NCBI GenBank assembly: GCA_011799875.1
Contig: CM022302.1
Location: 202,908,086 to 202,972,085, forward strand
Origin: Thinopyrum elongatum
Taxonomy: Eukaryota; Streptophyta; Magnoliopsida; Poales; Poaceae
Length of the DNA: 64,000 nucleotides
Direction of reading: 5' to 3'
The position numbers were made by a program, and so were the translations under genes. The first letter of the stretch is position 1, and each line of letters starts with the position of its first letter. The notes below the pieces were generated by a model. The model was not told the origin of the DNA and made no database searches. It saw only the letters and a list, made by a program, of their open reading frames with translations. This document shows, in pieces, positions 33,432 to 44,849 of the stretch.

Positions 33432-34156
33432 CTTTACGATTCGGCAGGGACAGAGGTATGCAAAAAGAGCAGAACCGATGATCAACGCGAGGGGATTTTT
33501 ACCCAGGTTCGGGCCGCTAATAAGCATAAAACCCTACTCCTGCTTTAGTTTATTATCAGTGTTTTCGTCCCAGTTCTTGGAGCGCTTGCAATGAACAGTG
33601 TGTTCGTGCAGCAGCTACGCATGCAGAATGGGCCCAGAGTGTTCTCCCCTGTAGCAGTTGCCTTGGGCCTCCTTTTATATGATCAAATGGGTCACCACAG
33701 TGGCAAACTGCTCAAATGCGAGGTGTAAAGTAGCTACATGTTTATCATACCTAACCACTGACGGTTTAGGACCAATGCATTTAATGCACTGTGAGGTGTC
33801 CGTTTAGGTGTCCCTACTTTCTTGGGGATGGAAAAAGGGGGCCTTCCCATCAGCACCACTTAAGCTCGCCTCCACTGATGCCTTGCCACGCATCCAGAGG
33901 TGGGACCAGAATGCCAGACCGGTCACTACACTAGAGCGGTGGCACAGTGGCGGAACCTTGCCGGGTGCAAATCTTGCCGGGAGCCAAGCCCCTGGTCTCC
34001 AGTTCTCCTTATCTTCGGATCCTTGGCTTGAATGTCCCTTCGATAACCTTGGATTGATCTTCGCCTGTTCCCCCAACAAGCCTTGCCGCATGTATGGCTA
34101 CAACCGCTCGTGCACAAGTATGGGGTACTAAAGGCCCACTATTTAGTACACCAACA
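33432..34156 (-). repeat. inverted third LTR inside I
   Basis: The reverse complement of the I LTR, running from CTTTACGATTCGG (an internal LTR point 36 bp before its end) to GTGTACTAAATAGTGGGCC at the LTR start. It shares the ATTTGCACCCGGCAAG block with the 3' LTR but lacks an adjacent block of about 33 bp that both outer LTRs have. Confidence 0.92.
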
Positions 34157-34392
34157 GGAGCCCCCAGGCCTAGGCCACACACGGGTGCGAGGCGTTGTTG
34201 GGCTAGGCCCAAACAGTGCACGGGCACGCATGGCAGGGGTTAACTGCTTGTAATTATTCCGTTTACTGCGCTTCCCCACTACGCGCGTTGAATGCGCGAC
34301 GTGGGAAGCGTGCGCCGAACGGCCACGGCCGCAGCGCGCTCGCATAGGCGTGTTCACATTGGGCAGTAAAAGAGGCAGCCTCGCTCCTTCCC

Positions 34393-34401
34393 CATAAAAA
34401 G
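34393..34401 (+). promoter_or_regulatory. TATA-like element of the antisense gene, inverted copy
   Basis: CATAAAAAG in CTTCCCCATAAAAAGGAATCC lies about 160 bp before the ATG at 34555. The corresponding site in the right arm (about 40893-40903, minus strand) reads AATAAAAATG and is altered. Confidence 0.4.
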
Positions 34402-34554
34402 GAATCCGCAAAGGCGCTGCCCATTTACCCCTTCTTCTTTCCAATCTGGAATCCGCCATTACCTTCTCTCTCCCGAGCCCAGAGCAGAACTTCACCTCAT
34501 CCGCTCACCGCCTCCGCACCCGCTCCATCCTCGGCTTTCGCCTTCGCAACCATC

Positions 34555-36000
34555 ATGCTGCCCAAGGCTAGCAAGAGTAAGGGCAAGGAGACGAAAGCCG
34601 ATGTCCCGGAGAGCGAGCTGGTGAAGATGCGGAAGAAGTACGTTGTCCTCGCTCCGACGGTTGACGAGGAAGCTTTGAAGAACCGGTACCAGTGTATGTG
34701 GGCGAGGGAGACGAAGGCTCACCCCGCGACTCGCGTGGCCCCAGGTTCTTCTTCCAAAGGCGGACCTGATAGATATCCCTTCTTCGCCGCTTATTATTAC
34801 TGTGGGCTCTGCCCTCCATTCTCTGATTTCTTCAACGACATCATGTATACATACGGCTTCCATCTCTTGGATTTCACGCCGAATGCCGTAACATGCATGT
34901 CCATCTTTGCCCATCTTTGCGAAAACTTTGCCGGAGTAGTTCCCAACACTGCCCTTTTCCGCCATTATTTTATTCCTCGTGTCCAAAAAGGGGAAGCCCT
35001 TGCCGGTTCTATCGCCTGGATCCCAAGGGCATGGAACAAGGAGATATATCCAGATGGGGTTTACCGCGAGAAGTGGGAAGAATGGCGGTTCGAGTGGTGT
35101 TGGATTAAGGAAGCAGATCCCCATCCCTTCTGTTTGCCCCGACGGCAGAAGGCGGTCCGTGGCGAGGACTGGAGTGATCTCGATGCTCAAGATGACAAAC
35201 TCACAATCGCCACCACCAGGATCCTCCGTTTGAAAGCTGCCGGGCTCACAATAGAGATGATTGGCTCTGACTTCATTCGCCGCCGCATCGCCCCTCTACA
35301 GAATAAGGGGAGACCAGCTTGGGATTTCTGAAACGCGGCAGATATCATGAGGCTGTGCCCCGGACTAAACAACAACCTGACAATTATGCAGCTTGGCGCT
35401 CTCCGCTATAGGCTATTTCAGCGCGAAGACAAGCATAAATTGCCGGCGAGAATTATTCCCTTGTGCAACCACTCCGCCCTGGGGTCAATCATCGCTGCAA
35501 TGCCAATGTTCAATGCCCACGGCCTTGACGCGACCTAGGTCAAGCCATCTGCGAAGGAGGCACAAAAGTTCTTCGACAACTTGTCGGAGAGGGCCATCCG
35601 GGAAGAGACAAACCTCATCCGCGCCACCACTGATGAAGAAGTGGCGTATATTGCCACTAGAGTGGAAGAGGCGAATCTTGCCGCAGAGGCCGGCAATGTC
35701 GGCTTCACAGAATGGGAAACCAGCGACACAAAAGTCGTACTGGAGGAGAAACCTGCTGGGGAGGATAAGGCTGCCGGGGAACAGAGCGGCGTAGTCGCCG
35801 AGAGCTCATCTGACGAGGACGCAGCCGAAGAACAGCCACAGGAGGAGCCCCCTGCTCCAAAGAAGGCAAGGCGTGTTCTTCGGAAAGCCGCCTCTGGCGT
35901 CCCAGCAAGCCAAAATTCTTCGAGCAGCGAGGCTCCCGGCAAGAAGGCGGCCGGCAAGGCTGCTTCGCGGCAAGGAGCTCGACAGCAACCCGTGCGGCGC
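34555..36000 (+). pseudogene. antisense gene of I, inverted partial copy
   Basis: The inverted copy of the first exon of the gene at 36797-40739. The frame 34555-35331 gives 258 residues with FFNDIMYTYGFHLLDFTPN and SIAWIPRAWNKEIYPDG, PF04195-like. Stops are TGA 35329, where the right arm has TAG at the same codon (both one change from TGG), and TAG at 35536. The copy then runs into the Ser/Glu-rich part (SSSDEDAAEEQPQEEPPAPK) and ends with the inverted repeat at 36000. It has no introns and no coiled-coil exon. Confidence 0.8.
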
Positions 36001-36796
36001 GATTGCCGGGGGCCCCTGGCAACCTCCTTTTGTACGAGTCTTGCCGGCAAGGCATATAATTTTTTGTACAAAGCCAGGCGTAGACCCTGTGCGCAGTTGA
36101 ATAAGCTTAAGTGTTGCACATTTCTTGTTGATTTCCATGTTTATAAATATGCATGCTTGCCCAAGATATTGTATGACACTTGCTCCCGGTAAGACTAACG
36201 AACCACCAAGGTTCCATATCTTTATTTTCTCTTCTTTCTTTTTCTCAAAGGATAGAAGGTTCCCTCGCGTGCAAGTTTGCCGGGTGGGGGGGAGGAAGGA
36301 AGGTATGGATACCAATGGGCGATGTTCAGAATTGATGTCTTGCCGGAAGGAGTACAGCGACAGAAAGCTAAGTTGCGGAACTTTGAGCAAGTTTTTCAAT
36401 TTTTACTATCAGGCTATTTTCTTTGGACGATTTTGGCCCTTGTATGGAAAACCTGCATGCGAAGGAACCCTTGTCGTAATTGGTTGCGCCCTTATTTTGT
36501 TTCGAGTCCGCTCAATAGTCTAAGTGGCTGCACCAAGTGAGCCAAGGTGTCTTGCCGGCTGCTGCACCTCCAGCAGGCTGCTGAAGTCCCGCACCCAGCG
36601 CTCGCGGCAGGTTGCGCGCCGACAAGTTTCCAGTAAACGTAGGGCGTATAATCATACGAAAAGAAATTGAACAAGGGAAATAGCATGCATATACTCAGTC
36701 ATAGCAAGTTATATTACATCGATAATTGCCGCAGTTCTAACTTAAGACTAAATTGTCTTTGGCATGGAATGGTGGCGGCAAGGAAAAGTGAGACGA
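36001..36796 (+). other. 3' spacer of I
   Basis: Non-coding sequence in normal orientation between the inverted block and the antisense gene end. It includes TTGCCGGCAAGGC-type short palindromes at several places. No gene is seen. Confidence 0.6.
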
Positions 36797-39700
36797 CTAG
36801 TCCCTGCACTGGCGTTCAACCCTCTTGATTGAGTCTACCTTCTCGAGGATGGGCACGACAAGCTCCTCAAGTGCCTTGAGATCTGCATCCTTCGGCAAGC
36901 GGTCGAGCACGTTGGTGAGGTCGATGCCAGGGTTCTTGTGTACCACCTTGATGAGTACCTTGTGGAGGACGGCCCGACAAAGCTTGCGGGATTCATTGGC
37001 CAGTTGGATCGCTCGGTTGGACTGGAGTAGCTTCAGAGCATCAATGATGCTTTCGAAGAACATGGTCAGCCTGGCGCTCGGGGATATCCTTTCTTCAGAG
37101 GAATACCTGAAGTTTTGCAGGCCCTCCCGGCCCATGGTTGATAGTTGTGCAGTAAGCTTCTCCGCGGTGTCGACAAGGCGATCAGTCCAGATTTGCACAC
37201 CTTTCTCATAGTCAACTTGGGCGGCGGCAGCGCTCTTAAGCAAGTTCCTCTCTTCCTGGAGATCTTTGCTCAAGGCCTTCTCGCGGGCCCTGCCGTCCTT
37301 AAGAGACTTCTCCAGCGTGGTCAGCTTCAGCCTCAGATCGGCAATGGCATCGTTGGCTGAAGAGAGCTGCTTGGTCTTGTCGGATATAGCAATTTGCATC
37401 TTCGCCAGGTTGTGGAGAGTTTTCTCGCTGTCAGTTTTGAGTGTCGAGAGCTCCTTGCTGTGTTCCTCAAGATCCGCTTCCAGCTTCTTCACTTTGTTGC
37501 TCAGCTCATTCTTGGCGGCCTCTGCGGCCTCGGCGGCATCGATGGCTTCCTTGAGCTTGCTGGCGTGATCTACAGTTGCAGCTTCGAGCGCTTCCTTGTG
37601 CTTATGCTCCAGCTCCTGGGTCCGCTGCGCGACAAGGATTTCAATTTCTTCATCCTTGCCGCAGAGTTTGGCGGTGAGTGCTTGCTCGCGCGCAACAAGA
37701 TCTTCTTCATGAGCGTCAAGCCCAATGTGGCGCTGCGTCAAGAGAGCTTCTTCAGCGGCAACCTTTTGCGCAGCTTCCTCTTGCGCCCTCTCTATGTCAG
37801 ATTGCCTCAGGTGGAGCTCCGTCCAGCTTTGGCTCACTTGTTCCCGGCCGGCAGTCAACTCCTGAAAGGCCTCGGCGTACCAGATCTGCATTTGCTCAAC
37901 GCGCTTCTGGAAATCCGCCTCGGCTGCTTCGACAACTGCAGCTCTGGCGTCTACCTTCTCTTTTCGAGCACGATGGAGCACTTGGAGCTTGCAGAAATTA
38001 TCGCCCATGGCCTGGAGGAACCGATCTTCGTCAGATTTGCCGCTGCTGGCACTTGGCTCATCGACAATCTCGAGCCCGGCAGCGGTGATGACTTCTTCAT
38101 CAAAAGTTTCCCCTTCGGTCGGCGCTCCAATGCTTGCCGTCCCCAGTAAGTTGACGAACAGGTTGTCGCCAACCTTGAGATATTTGCCCGATGAGGGAGC
38201 CTCGGATGTCGATGGTTGATCCTTGACAATCATCTCACCGGTGGCTGGGGGCTCTGTGGCCGGTGTAGCGCCTGGCGCTCCTGCGGCAGGAATGCCGTTA
38301 GTATGGTCATCAGTCTCCTCGCCGGCCCTCTCGGCAAGTTCCTTGGCGGCTTCCTCGGCAGCAGCCTCGCTGACCTCGACAGTGGCGTCTTTGGCAGCCT
38401 CGCTAGCGGTGATCTTGTCAGCTTCGGCGGCAGCATCTCTAGCGGTCTCCTCGATGACAACGTCGATATCCATGTGTTCCATCATAGGGAATTCTGAAGG
38501 ACGAAGGGGGGAAACAAAATCAAATCAAGGTTGAAGTTCAGAAAGATAAAGGAAAGAATAACAAGTGCTCTGAGGCAAACAGTCACCTGCGTCGAGCTGA
38601 TGAGGGGTAGCTTCACCCCTCCCGGCAACATTGGTTGCCGAGGAAAGGTTGCCGGTGCCCATGTTTGCCGGCTCCTCCTCTTCCAAGGTAGGCTCGTCGG
38701 TGGGAGCTCTTGCCGGAGATGCGCTTACGGGCGGTGTGGTTGACGGGGGCGGCACGACGGGGGCGTCCTCCAATGACTCTCCCTGTTGCCGTTCTTCTCC
38801 TGCAAGCCCAAAGATGTAAGCGGCAAAGGTAGAAACCTCAGCGCCCGCCAGATGAGAAACAAGTAGTGGACTCACGCTGGGGGCTGTGCTGGGGGCTGCG
38901 TTGAGGGCTAAGCTCCGGGCTGATGGTGATAGTTTCTGGCACGCTTGTAGAGCTTGTCGGGGGCTCGTCGCCCGTGGAGGTCTTCGCCCTCTTCGCCATC
39001 CTTTCCGCCAAGGTTTCTGCCTCACTGTAGAGACAAGACAAAGCAACGCAATAAGATCAATCAAATTCAGAATTTGGGAGATAAAGACTGTGACAGGATG
39101 CTTACTCTTCCTCTTCTCGTTCCGGGCTGAAGCCAGAGATGTCGAAATCGACCTCCGTTGCGGTGTCCGTATGGGGACGCGGGGGAGGGGTCCTGGGTCG
39201 CTTGGCTGCAGCAGGTGCAAGGAGTTGGTGTGGCTCTGCCGCCTCAGCTTCCGGTGCTGTTGTGTGAGACGCCCCTGCCGCCCCAGTGGTTGCCGCAGGT
39301 GTGTGTCTCGTGCGCCGCACGGGTTGCTGTCGAGCTCCTTGCCGCGGAGCAGCCTTGCTGGCCGCCTTCTTGCCGGGAGCCTCGCTGCTCGAAGAAGTTT
39401 GGCTTGCTGGGATGCCAGAGGCGGCTTTCCGAAGAACACGCTTTGCCTTCTTTGGAGCTGGGGGCTCCTCCTGCGGCTGTTCTTCGGCTGCGTCCTCGTC
39501 AGATGAGCTCTCGGCGACTGCGCCGCTCTGTTCCCCAGCACGTTTCTCCTCCAGTACGACTTCTGCATCGCTGGTTTCCCATTCTGTGAAGCCGACGTTG
39601 CCGGCCTCCGCGGCAAGATTCGCCTCTTCCACTCTAGTGGCAATATACGCCACTTCTTCATCAGTGGTGGCGCGGATGAGGTTTGTCTCTTCCCGGACAA

Positions 39701-40739
39701 CCCTCTCCGACAAGTTATCGAAGAACTTTTGTGCCTCCTCTGCAGATGGCTCGACCCAGGTCGCATCAAGGCCGTGGGCATTGAACATTGGCATTGCGGC
39801 GATGATTGACCCAGGGGCGGAGTTGTTGCACAAGGGAATAATTCTCGCCGGCAATTTATGCTTGTCTTCGCACTGAAATAGCCTGTGGCGGAGAGCGCCA
39901 AGCTGCATAATTGTCAGGTTGTTGTTCAGTCCAAGGCGCAGCCTCATGATATTTGCCGCGTTCTAGAACTCCCAAGCTGGTCTCCCGTTATCCTGCAGAG
40001 GGGCGATGCGGCGGCGAAGGAAGTCAGAGCCAATCATCTCTATTGTGAGCCCAGCAGCTTTCAAACGGAGGATCCTGGTGGTGGCGATTGTGAGTTTGTC
40101 ATCTTGAGCATCGAGATCACTCCAGTCCTCGCCACGGACCGCCTTCTGCCATCGGGGCGAACAGAAGGGATGGGGATCTGCTTCCTTAATCCAGCACCAC
40201 TCGGACCGCCATTCTTCCCGCTTCTCGCAGTAAACCCCATCTGGATATATCTCCTTGTTCCATGCCCTTGGGATCCAGGCGATAGAACCGGCAAGGGCTT
40301 CCCCTTTTTGGACATGAGGAATAAAATAATGGCGGAAAAGGGTAGTGTTGGGAACTACTCCGGCAAAGTTTTTGCAAAGATGGGCAAAGATGGACATGCA
40401 TGTTACGACATTCGGCGTGAAATCCAAGAGATGGAAGCCATATGTATACATGATGTCGTTGAAGAAATCAGAGAATGGAGGGCAGAGCCCGCAGTAAAAA
40501 TAAGCGGCAAAGAAGGGATATCTATCAGGTCTGCCTTTGGAAGAAGAACCTGGGGCCACGCGAGTCGCGGGATGAGCCTTCGTCTCCCTCGCCCACATAC
40601 ACTGGTACCGGTTCTTCAAAGCTTCCACGTCGAGCGTCAGAGCGAAGACGATGTACTTCTTCCGCATCTTCACCAGCTCGCTCTCTGGGACATCAGCTTT
40701 CATCTCCTTGCCCTTACTCTTGCTAGCCTTGGGCGGCAT
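36797..40739 (-). CDS. spliced antisense gene of I (PF04195-like plus coiled coil)
   Basis: Four minus-strand exons join in phase: 40739-39106, 39024-38876, 38799-38587 and 38493-36797. Introns are 81, 76 and 93 bases with GTAAGC..CTACAG, GTGAGT..TTGCAG and GTGACT..CTTCAG borders. The sum is 3693 bases, 1231 codons including the stop. Exon 1 carries the PF04195-like domain (FFNDIMYTYGFHLLDFTPN, EWCWIKEADPHPF), then Ser/Glu-rich and basic parts. Exons 2-3 are Ser/Pro-rich. Exon 4 is a long coiled coil (LSNKVKKLEADLEEHSKEL onwards). The only internal stop is TAG at 39965-39963. Function unknown; presumably an accessory protein with its own promoter. Confidence 0.75.
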
Positions 40740-41894
40740 GATGGTTGCGAAGGCAAAAGCCGAGGATAGAGCTGGTGCGGAGGCGGTGAGCGGATGAGGT
40801 GAAGTTCTACTCTGGGCTCGGGAGAGAGAAGGTAAAGGCGGATTCCAGATAGGAAAGAAGAAGGGGTAAATGGGCAGCGCCTTTGCGGATTCATTTTTAT
40901 TGGGAAGGAGCGAGGCTGCCTCTTTTACTGCCCAATGTGAACACGCCTATGCAAGCGTGTTGCGGCCATGGCCGTTCGGCGCACGCTTCCCACGTCGCGC
41001 ATTCAACTCGCATAGTGGGGAAGCGCAGTAAATGGAATAATTACAAGCAGTTAACCCCTGCCACGCATGCTCGTGCACTGTTTGGGCCTAGCCCAACAAC
41101 GCCTCGCACCCGTGTGTTGCCTAGGCCCGGGGGCTCCTGTCGGTGTACTAAATAGTGGGCCTTTAGTACCCCATACTTGTGCACGGGCAGTTGTAGCCAT
41201 ACCTGCGGCAAGGCTTGTCGGGGGAACAGCCGAAGATCAATCCAAGGTTATCGAAGGGACATTCAAGCCAAGGATCCGAAGATAAGGAGAACTAGAGACC
41301 AGGGGCTCGGCTCCAGGCAAGATCCTGCCGGGGTAGCCTGCCAAGCCCGGCAAGATTTGCACCCGGCAAGGTTCCGCCACTGTGCCACCGCTCCAGTGTA
41401 GCGATCGGTCTGGCATTCTGGTCCCACCTCTGGATGCGTGGCAAGGCACCAGTGGATGCGAGCTTAAGCGGTGCTGATGGGACAACCCCTTTTTTCATCC
41501 CCAAGAAAGTAGGGACACCTAAACGGACACCTCACGGTGCATTAAATGCATTGGTCCTAAACCGTCAGTGGTTAGGTATGATAACCATGTAGCTACTTTA
41601 CACCTCGCATATGAGCAGTTTGCCACTATGGTGACTCCTTTGATCATATAAAACGAGGCCCAAGGCAACTGCTGCATGGGAGAACACTCTAGGCCCATTC
41701 TGCATGCGTAGCTGCTGCACGAACACACTGTTCATTGCAAGCGCTCCAAGAACTGGGATGAAAACACTGATAATAAACTAAAGCAGGAGTAGGGTTTTAT
41801 GCTGATTAGCGGCCCGAACCTGGGTAAAAATCCCCTTGCGTTGATCATCGGTTCTGCTCTTTGTGCATACCTCTCTCCCTGCCGAACTGTAAAG
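39312..41894 (+). repeat. right arm of the inverted duplication in I
   Basis: The counterpart of 33432-36000. It covers most of antisense exon 1, its upstream region and nearly all of the 3' LTR. Confidence 0.9.
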
Positions 41895-41930
41895 GGGTCC
41901 TTCGGATCCCATAGGTGTCGTACGCCGACA
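41138..41930 (+). repeat. 3' LTR of I
   Basis: 793 bp, TGTCGGTGTAC...GTACGCCGACA, preceded by a G-rich tract GGCCCGGGGGCTCC, the likely polypurine tract. CACAG at 41931-41935 is the target duplication. Confidence 0.94.
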
Positions 41931-42220
41931 CACAGAGTTGGGGCTGATGTCTTGGGGGTGTAGCTGGTAGAAATTCAGAACATCTCGAAAGAATTTGGAC
42001 CCGGGTGGTGAGAACCCACGAACAAGATGATCTGCAAAGATTATGACCTCGCCTTCCTTAGGTTGAGGTGGAACTTCAGCTCCTCGGACTCGCCAGTGGA
42101 TGACGTCCTTTGCTGGTAAAACACCCATCTCAAAGTACGCATTGACGGTTTGTTCGGTGATAGTGGAAACAACCCAATCGCAGGAGGTGGTGGTCTTAGT
42201 CATTTTTTGACAGTGGGTGC
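41931..42220 (-). pseudogene. antisense gene of O, first coding part
   Basis: ATG at 42203 on the minus strand opens 91 codons that read directly into element I at 41931. Removing I and one copy of its target duplication, the frame continues at 26314 without shift. The segment contains KKFFRDVLNFYQLHP-like sequence (SKFFRDVLNFYQLHPQDIS), the PF04195 pattern. An acceptor TTCTCAG ends at 42221 and a donor CAG|GTACTG is at 42453, so a 5' untranslated intron of about 233 bases is likely. Confidence 0.7.
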
Positions 42221-42646
42221 CTGAGAATAAAGTGTGACGGGTCAATATTATGGTGAAGAACCGCCCAGTAATTACATAAGCTGGCCAGCATTGTTGACGG
42301 CTCATAGAAGGTTTTGGATTTTTTGACAAATTATGCATTATGATTAAGCAGGCTAAAGTTCTGGCGGGTTACAGAGATTGATATTTAAAATGCCGATGAA
42401 CTGGAGAAAGGTTGGTGCCCTAATATAGATCTAGAAGGACTAGGAAGCAGTACCTGACTATGGTGAAGGTGAGCGGGCGAGCGCCGCAGTTCTCTGGTTC
42501 GTTCAGGTTGATGCAGCGGCCGGCGTTGAGGTTGCTGGAGAGGAACGGCGGCAGCGGAGTTCGAGTCGCGGTGGTAGCGCGAGGAAGACGAAGAAGAGAG
42601 TGGGACGGGGGTAAAACAGAAAAATGACCCCCCCCCCCCCCGTGCT

Positions 42647-42654
42647 TATTTATA
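42647..42654 (-). promoter_or_regulatory. TATA box of the O antisense gene
   Basis: The minus strand reads CCCTTATAAATAAGCACG, placing TATAAATA about 440 bases before the ATG at 42203 and about 190 before the possible first donor. A run of 14 C on the plus strand (42628-42641) lies next to it, probably in the 5' untranslated exon. Confidence 0.5.
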
Positions 42655-42918
42655 AGGGAAAAGGTGAACAGTAAAATGGTAGGCGCGAAAATCAAGGAGG
42701 TGATTATGATTATCTCAAATGGTGCGGGCGCCTCGATTCTCGAGTGGCTAACTAATTCAAAGGATCTGTGGTGATGTATTGGATTTTTTATGAATTTACT
42801 TTGCATGACGTCATGGCGGGATACACTGTTTTATTTGAGGTCAAGCTTTGGGAAGATGACTCGCCAACTGAAGCGGTGAAGATTGACACGAACAAGTTCA
42901 AGTCAACCTGGGGCCTAA

Positions 42919-43446
42919 TGTTGGGGATATAACCCCCGGGGGGGTGACCCGCCCAGAAAGGGCCAGGTTACACCATTGGCGACTAAATGAAGAAGGCCCA
43001 GTAAGCCTAATAGGACAAGTATGAAGATGGCGGCCCATAGCGGGCCGGATGGTGGCCCAAGACCCGGTTGTGTGAACCGCCATATGGTGGCTTGCCTGAT
43101 AAGGCAAGGTGATTTAGAGACCCAGCCGGTTACGTTGTGTGAGCCGGCTCAGACTCTTGTAAGCCCCGAGGCTTCAACTTGTGTATATAAAGGTGAGGCC
43201 CAGCGGCGAGTTAACCCAAGAAACAACTGATCGATATCTAGGTCAAGCGTATTCGCTCCCTTGTAATCAAAACTCAAGCAATACAACTAGAAGCAGGAAG
43301 TAGGCTTTTACCTCGTTGTGAGGGGCCGAACCTGGGTAAACCTGTTGTGTCCTTTGTCCCGTTCAACCCCTTCGAGCTAACCTACGCGCGTTGGCTCCAC
43401 ACCTAAGTCCTTTCACAAGGGCATCTGTCGTGTTAAATCCATGACA
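42919..43446 (+). repeat. 3' LTR of O
   Basis: 528 bp, TGTTGGGG...CATGACA, with TATATAAA at 43184-43191. It is followed by AAACG (43447-43451), the second copy of the target duplication. Confidence 0.95.
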
Positions 43447-44844
43447 AAACGGAGTCCAAACGGAACAAAACTTTTATAAAAAATTTCTTGGACCACAAGA
43501 CACCCAGGAACCTTCGGGAGGAGGTCAGGGGGGCCACAGATTGGCGACAAGCTCACAGGGGGTGCCCCAGGGGGGCGTCCTCCAAGATTGTGGGCCTCCT
43601 GAGGCTCCTCTAACCCTAATTCTTCTTCTATAAATACCCAAATATTCCCCATAGACCAGAGGGCACACCAAAAATACATTCCGCCACCGCAAGTTTATGT
43701 CCTTGTGAGATCCCATCTGGAGACCTGTTCCGGTACTCTGCCAGAGGGGGATTCGATCATGGAGGGCCTCTACATCAACCTTGATACCCTTCTAATGATG
43801 TGTGAGTAGTTTATCACAGACCTACGGGTCCATAGCTAATAGCTAGATGGCTTCTTCTCTCTCTTTGATCTTCAATACAATGTTCTCCTCGATGTTCTTG
43901 GAGATCTATTTGATGTAATCTTCTTTTGCGGCGCATTTGTTGAGATCCGATGAATTGTGGATTTATGATCAGATTATCAATGAATATTATTTGAGTCTTC
44001 TCTGAACTCTTTTATGCATGATTAAGATAGCTTTGTATTTCTCTCTGATCTATTGATTTAGTTTGGCCAACTAGATTGATTTTTCTTGACATGGGAGAGG
44101 TTCTTTGTAATGGGTTCAATCTTGCGGTGCTTATTCCCAGTGACAGAAGGGGACATGACACGTATTTGTATTGTTGCCATTAAGGATAAAAAGGTGGGGT
44201 TTGTTCATATTGATTGGATCTATTCCTCTACATCATGTCATCTTGCTTAAGGTGTTACTCCGTTCTTGTTAACTTAATACACTAGATGCATGCTGGATAG
44301 CGGTCGATGTGTGGAGTAATAGTAGTAGATGCAGGCAGGAGTCGGTCTACTTGTCACGGATGTGATGCCTATATTCATGATCATTGCCTTAGATATCGTC
44401 ATAACTTTGTGCTTTTCTATCAATTGCTCAACAGTAATTTGTTTACCCGCCGTATGCGTTCTTTCAAGAGAGAAGCCTATAGTGAAAACTATGGCCCCCG
44501 GGTCTATCTTTTATCATATTATTTTCAGATCTACAAAACCAAAAACCCAAAAATACCTTGCTGCAATTTATTTACCTTTACTTTATATTGCACTTTTACT
44601 TATCTTTTATACCTATCTCTATCAGATCTCATCCTTGCAAGTGACCATGAAGGGATTGACAACCCCTTTATCATGTTGGGTGCAAGTATTTGATTGTTTG
44701 TGCAGGTGCAATCATTGGTGACTTGTGTGTTCCTCCTACTGGATTGATACCTTGGTTCTCAACTGATGGAAATACTTATCTCTACTTTGCTGCATCACCC
44801 TTTCCTCTTCAAGGGAAAAACCAATGCAAGTTCAAGAAGTAGCA
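43447..44844 (+). repeat. 3' LTR of W, right piece
   Basis: It resumes at AAACGGAGTCCAAACGGAAC, exactly where the left piece stops, and runs to GAAGTAGCA. TATAAATA is at 43629-43636. ATAAT follows at 44845-44849. Confidence 0.93.
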
Positions 44845-44849
44845 ATAAT

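Larger units (their letters stand above)
33432..36000 (-). repeat. inverted duplication of the I right end (left arm)
   Basis: Read on the minus strand, this block matches 39312-41894: first the start of the antisense gene region, then the whole LTR except its last 36 or so bases. The match stops exactly at CGTGCGGCGC (35991-36000). The arms look about 93-95% identical by eye, clearly less than the two outer LTRs. The spacer between arms is 3.3 kb (36001-39311). Confidence 0.9.
26320..41930 (+). mobile_element. Tat-type gypsy element I (inner), rearranged
   Basis: The LTRs are 26320-27096 and 41138-41930, starting TGCCGGTGTACTAAATAG / TGTCGGTGTACTAAATAG and ending GTACGCCGACA. Flanks are CATAG (26315-26319) and CACAG (41931-41935), a target duplication with one C/T difference. 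The gag-pol frame runs from 27183 to about 33431, then breaks into an inverted copy of the element's own right end (33432-36000). The normal 3' half, with an antisense gene, follows. It is the youngest layer of the nest. Confidence 0.92.
14535..43446 (+). mobile_element. Tat-type gypsy element O (outer), with spliced antisense gene
   Basis: The LTRs (14535-15061 and 42919-43446) start TGTTGGGGATATAACC and end AATCCATGACA. They are flanked by AAACG on both sides (14530-14534, 43447-43451), a perfect target duplication inside the W 3' LTR. Gag-pol is one frame on the plus strand with many stops. RNase H is doubled, as in the Tat lineage. An antisense gene lies between integrase and 3' LTR and is split by element I. 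LTRs differ at roughly 5% of positions by eye, so the copy is not recent. Confidence 0.93.
8832..44844 (+). mobile_element. non-autonomous gypsy element W (WHAM-like)
   Basis: The 5' LTR starts TGATATGTCTCCAACG at 8832. The 3' LTR starts TGATACGTCTCCAACG at 14348, is split by element O, and ends GAAGTAGCA at 44844. The five bases before (8827-8831) and after (44845-44849) are both ATAAT, a perfect target duplication. Without O the element would be about 7.1 kb. The only ORF is a gag-like frame, so W would have needed protease, RT and integrase from other elements. The name WHAM is from memory. Confidence 0.9.

Noticed and set aside
33432..33548. Integrase frame continuing 39 codons past the junction as a real C-terminus
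   Set aside because: The extra codons are the reverse complement of LTR sequence; the GPY segment is cut.
38525..39901. 458-codon minus-strand frame in I
   Set aside because: Most of it is out of frame with the antisense gene. Only the part 38799-38587 is used, as exon 3; the rest crosses introns and shadows exon 1.
42628..42641. Run of 14 C as a special structural signal
   Set aside because: A lone homopolymer next to the antisense TATA box; such runs are common length-variable sites and may be affected by sequencing error.
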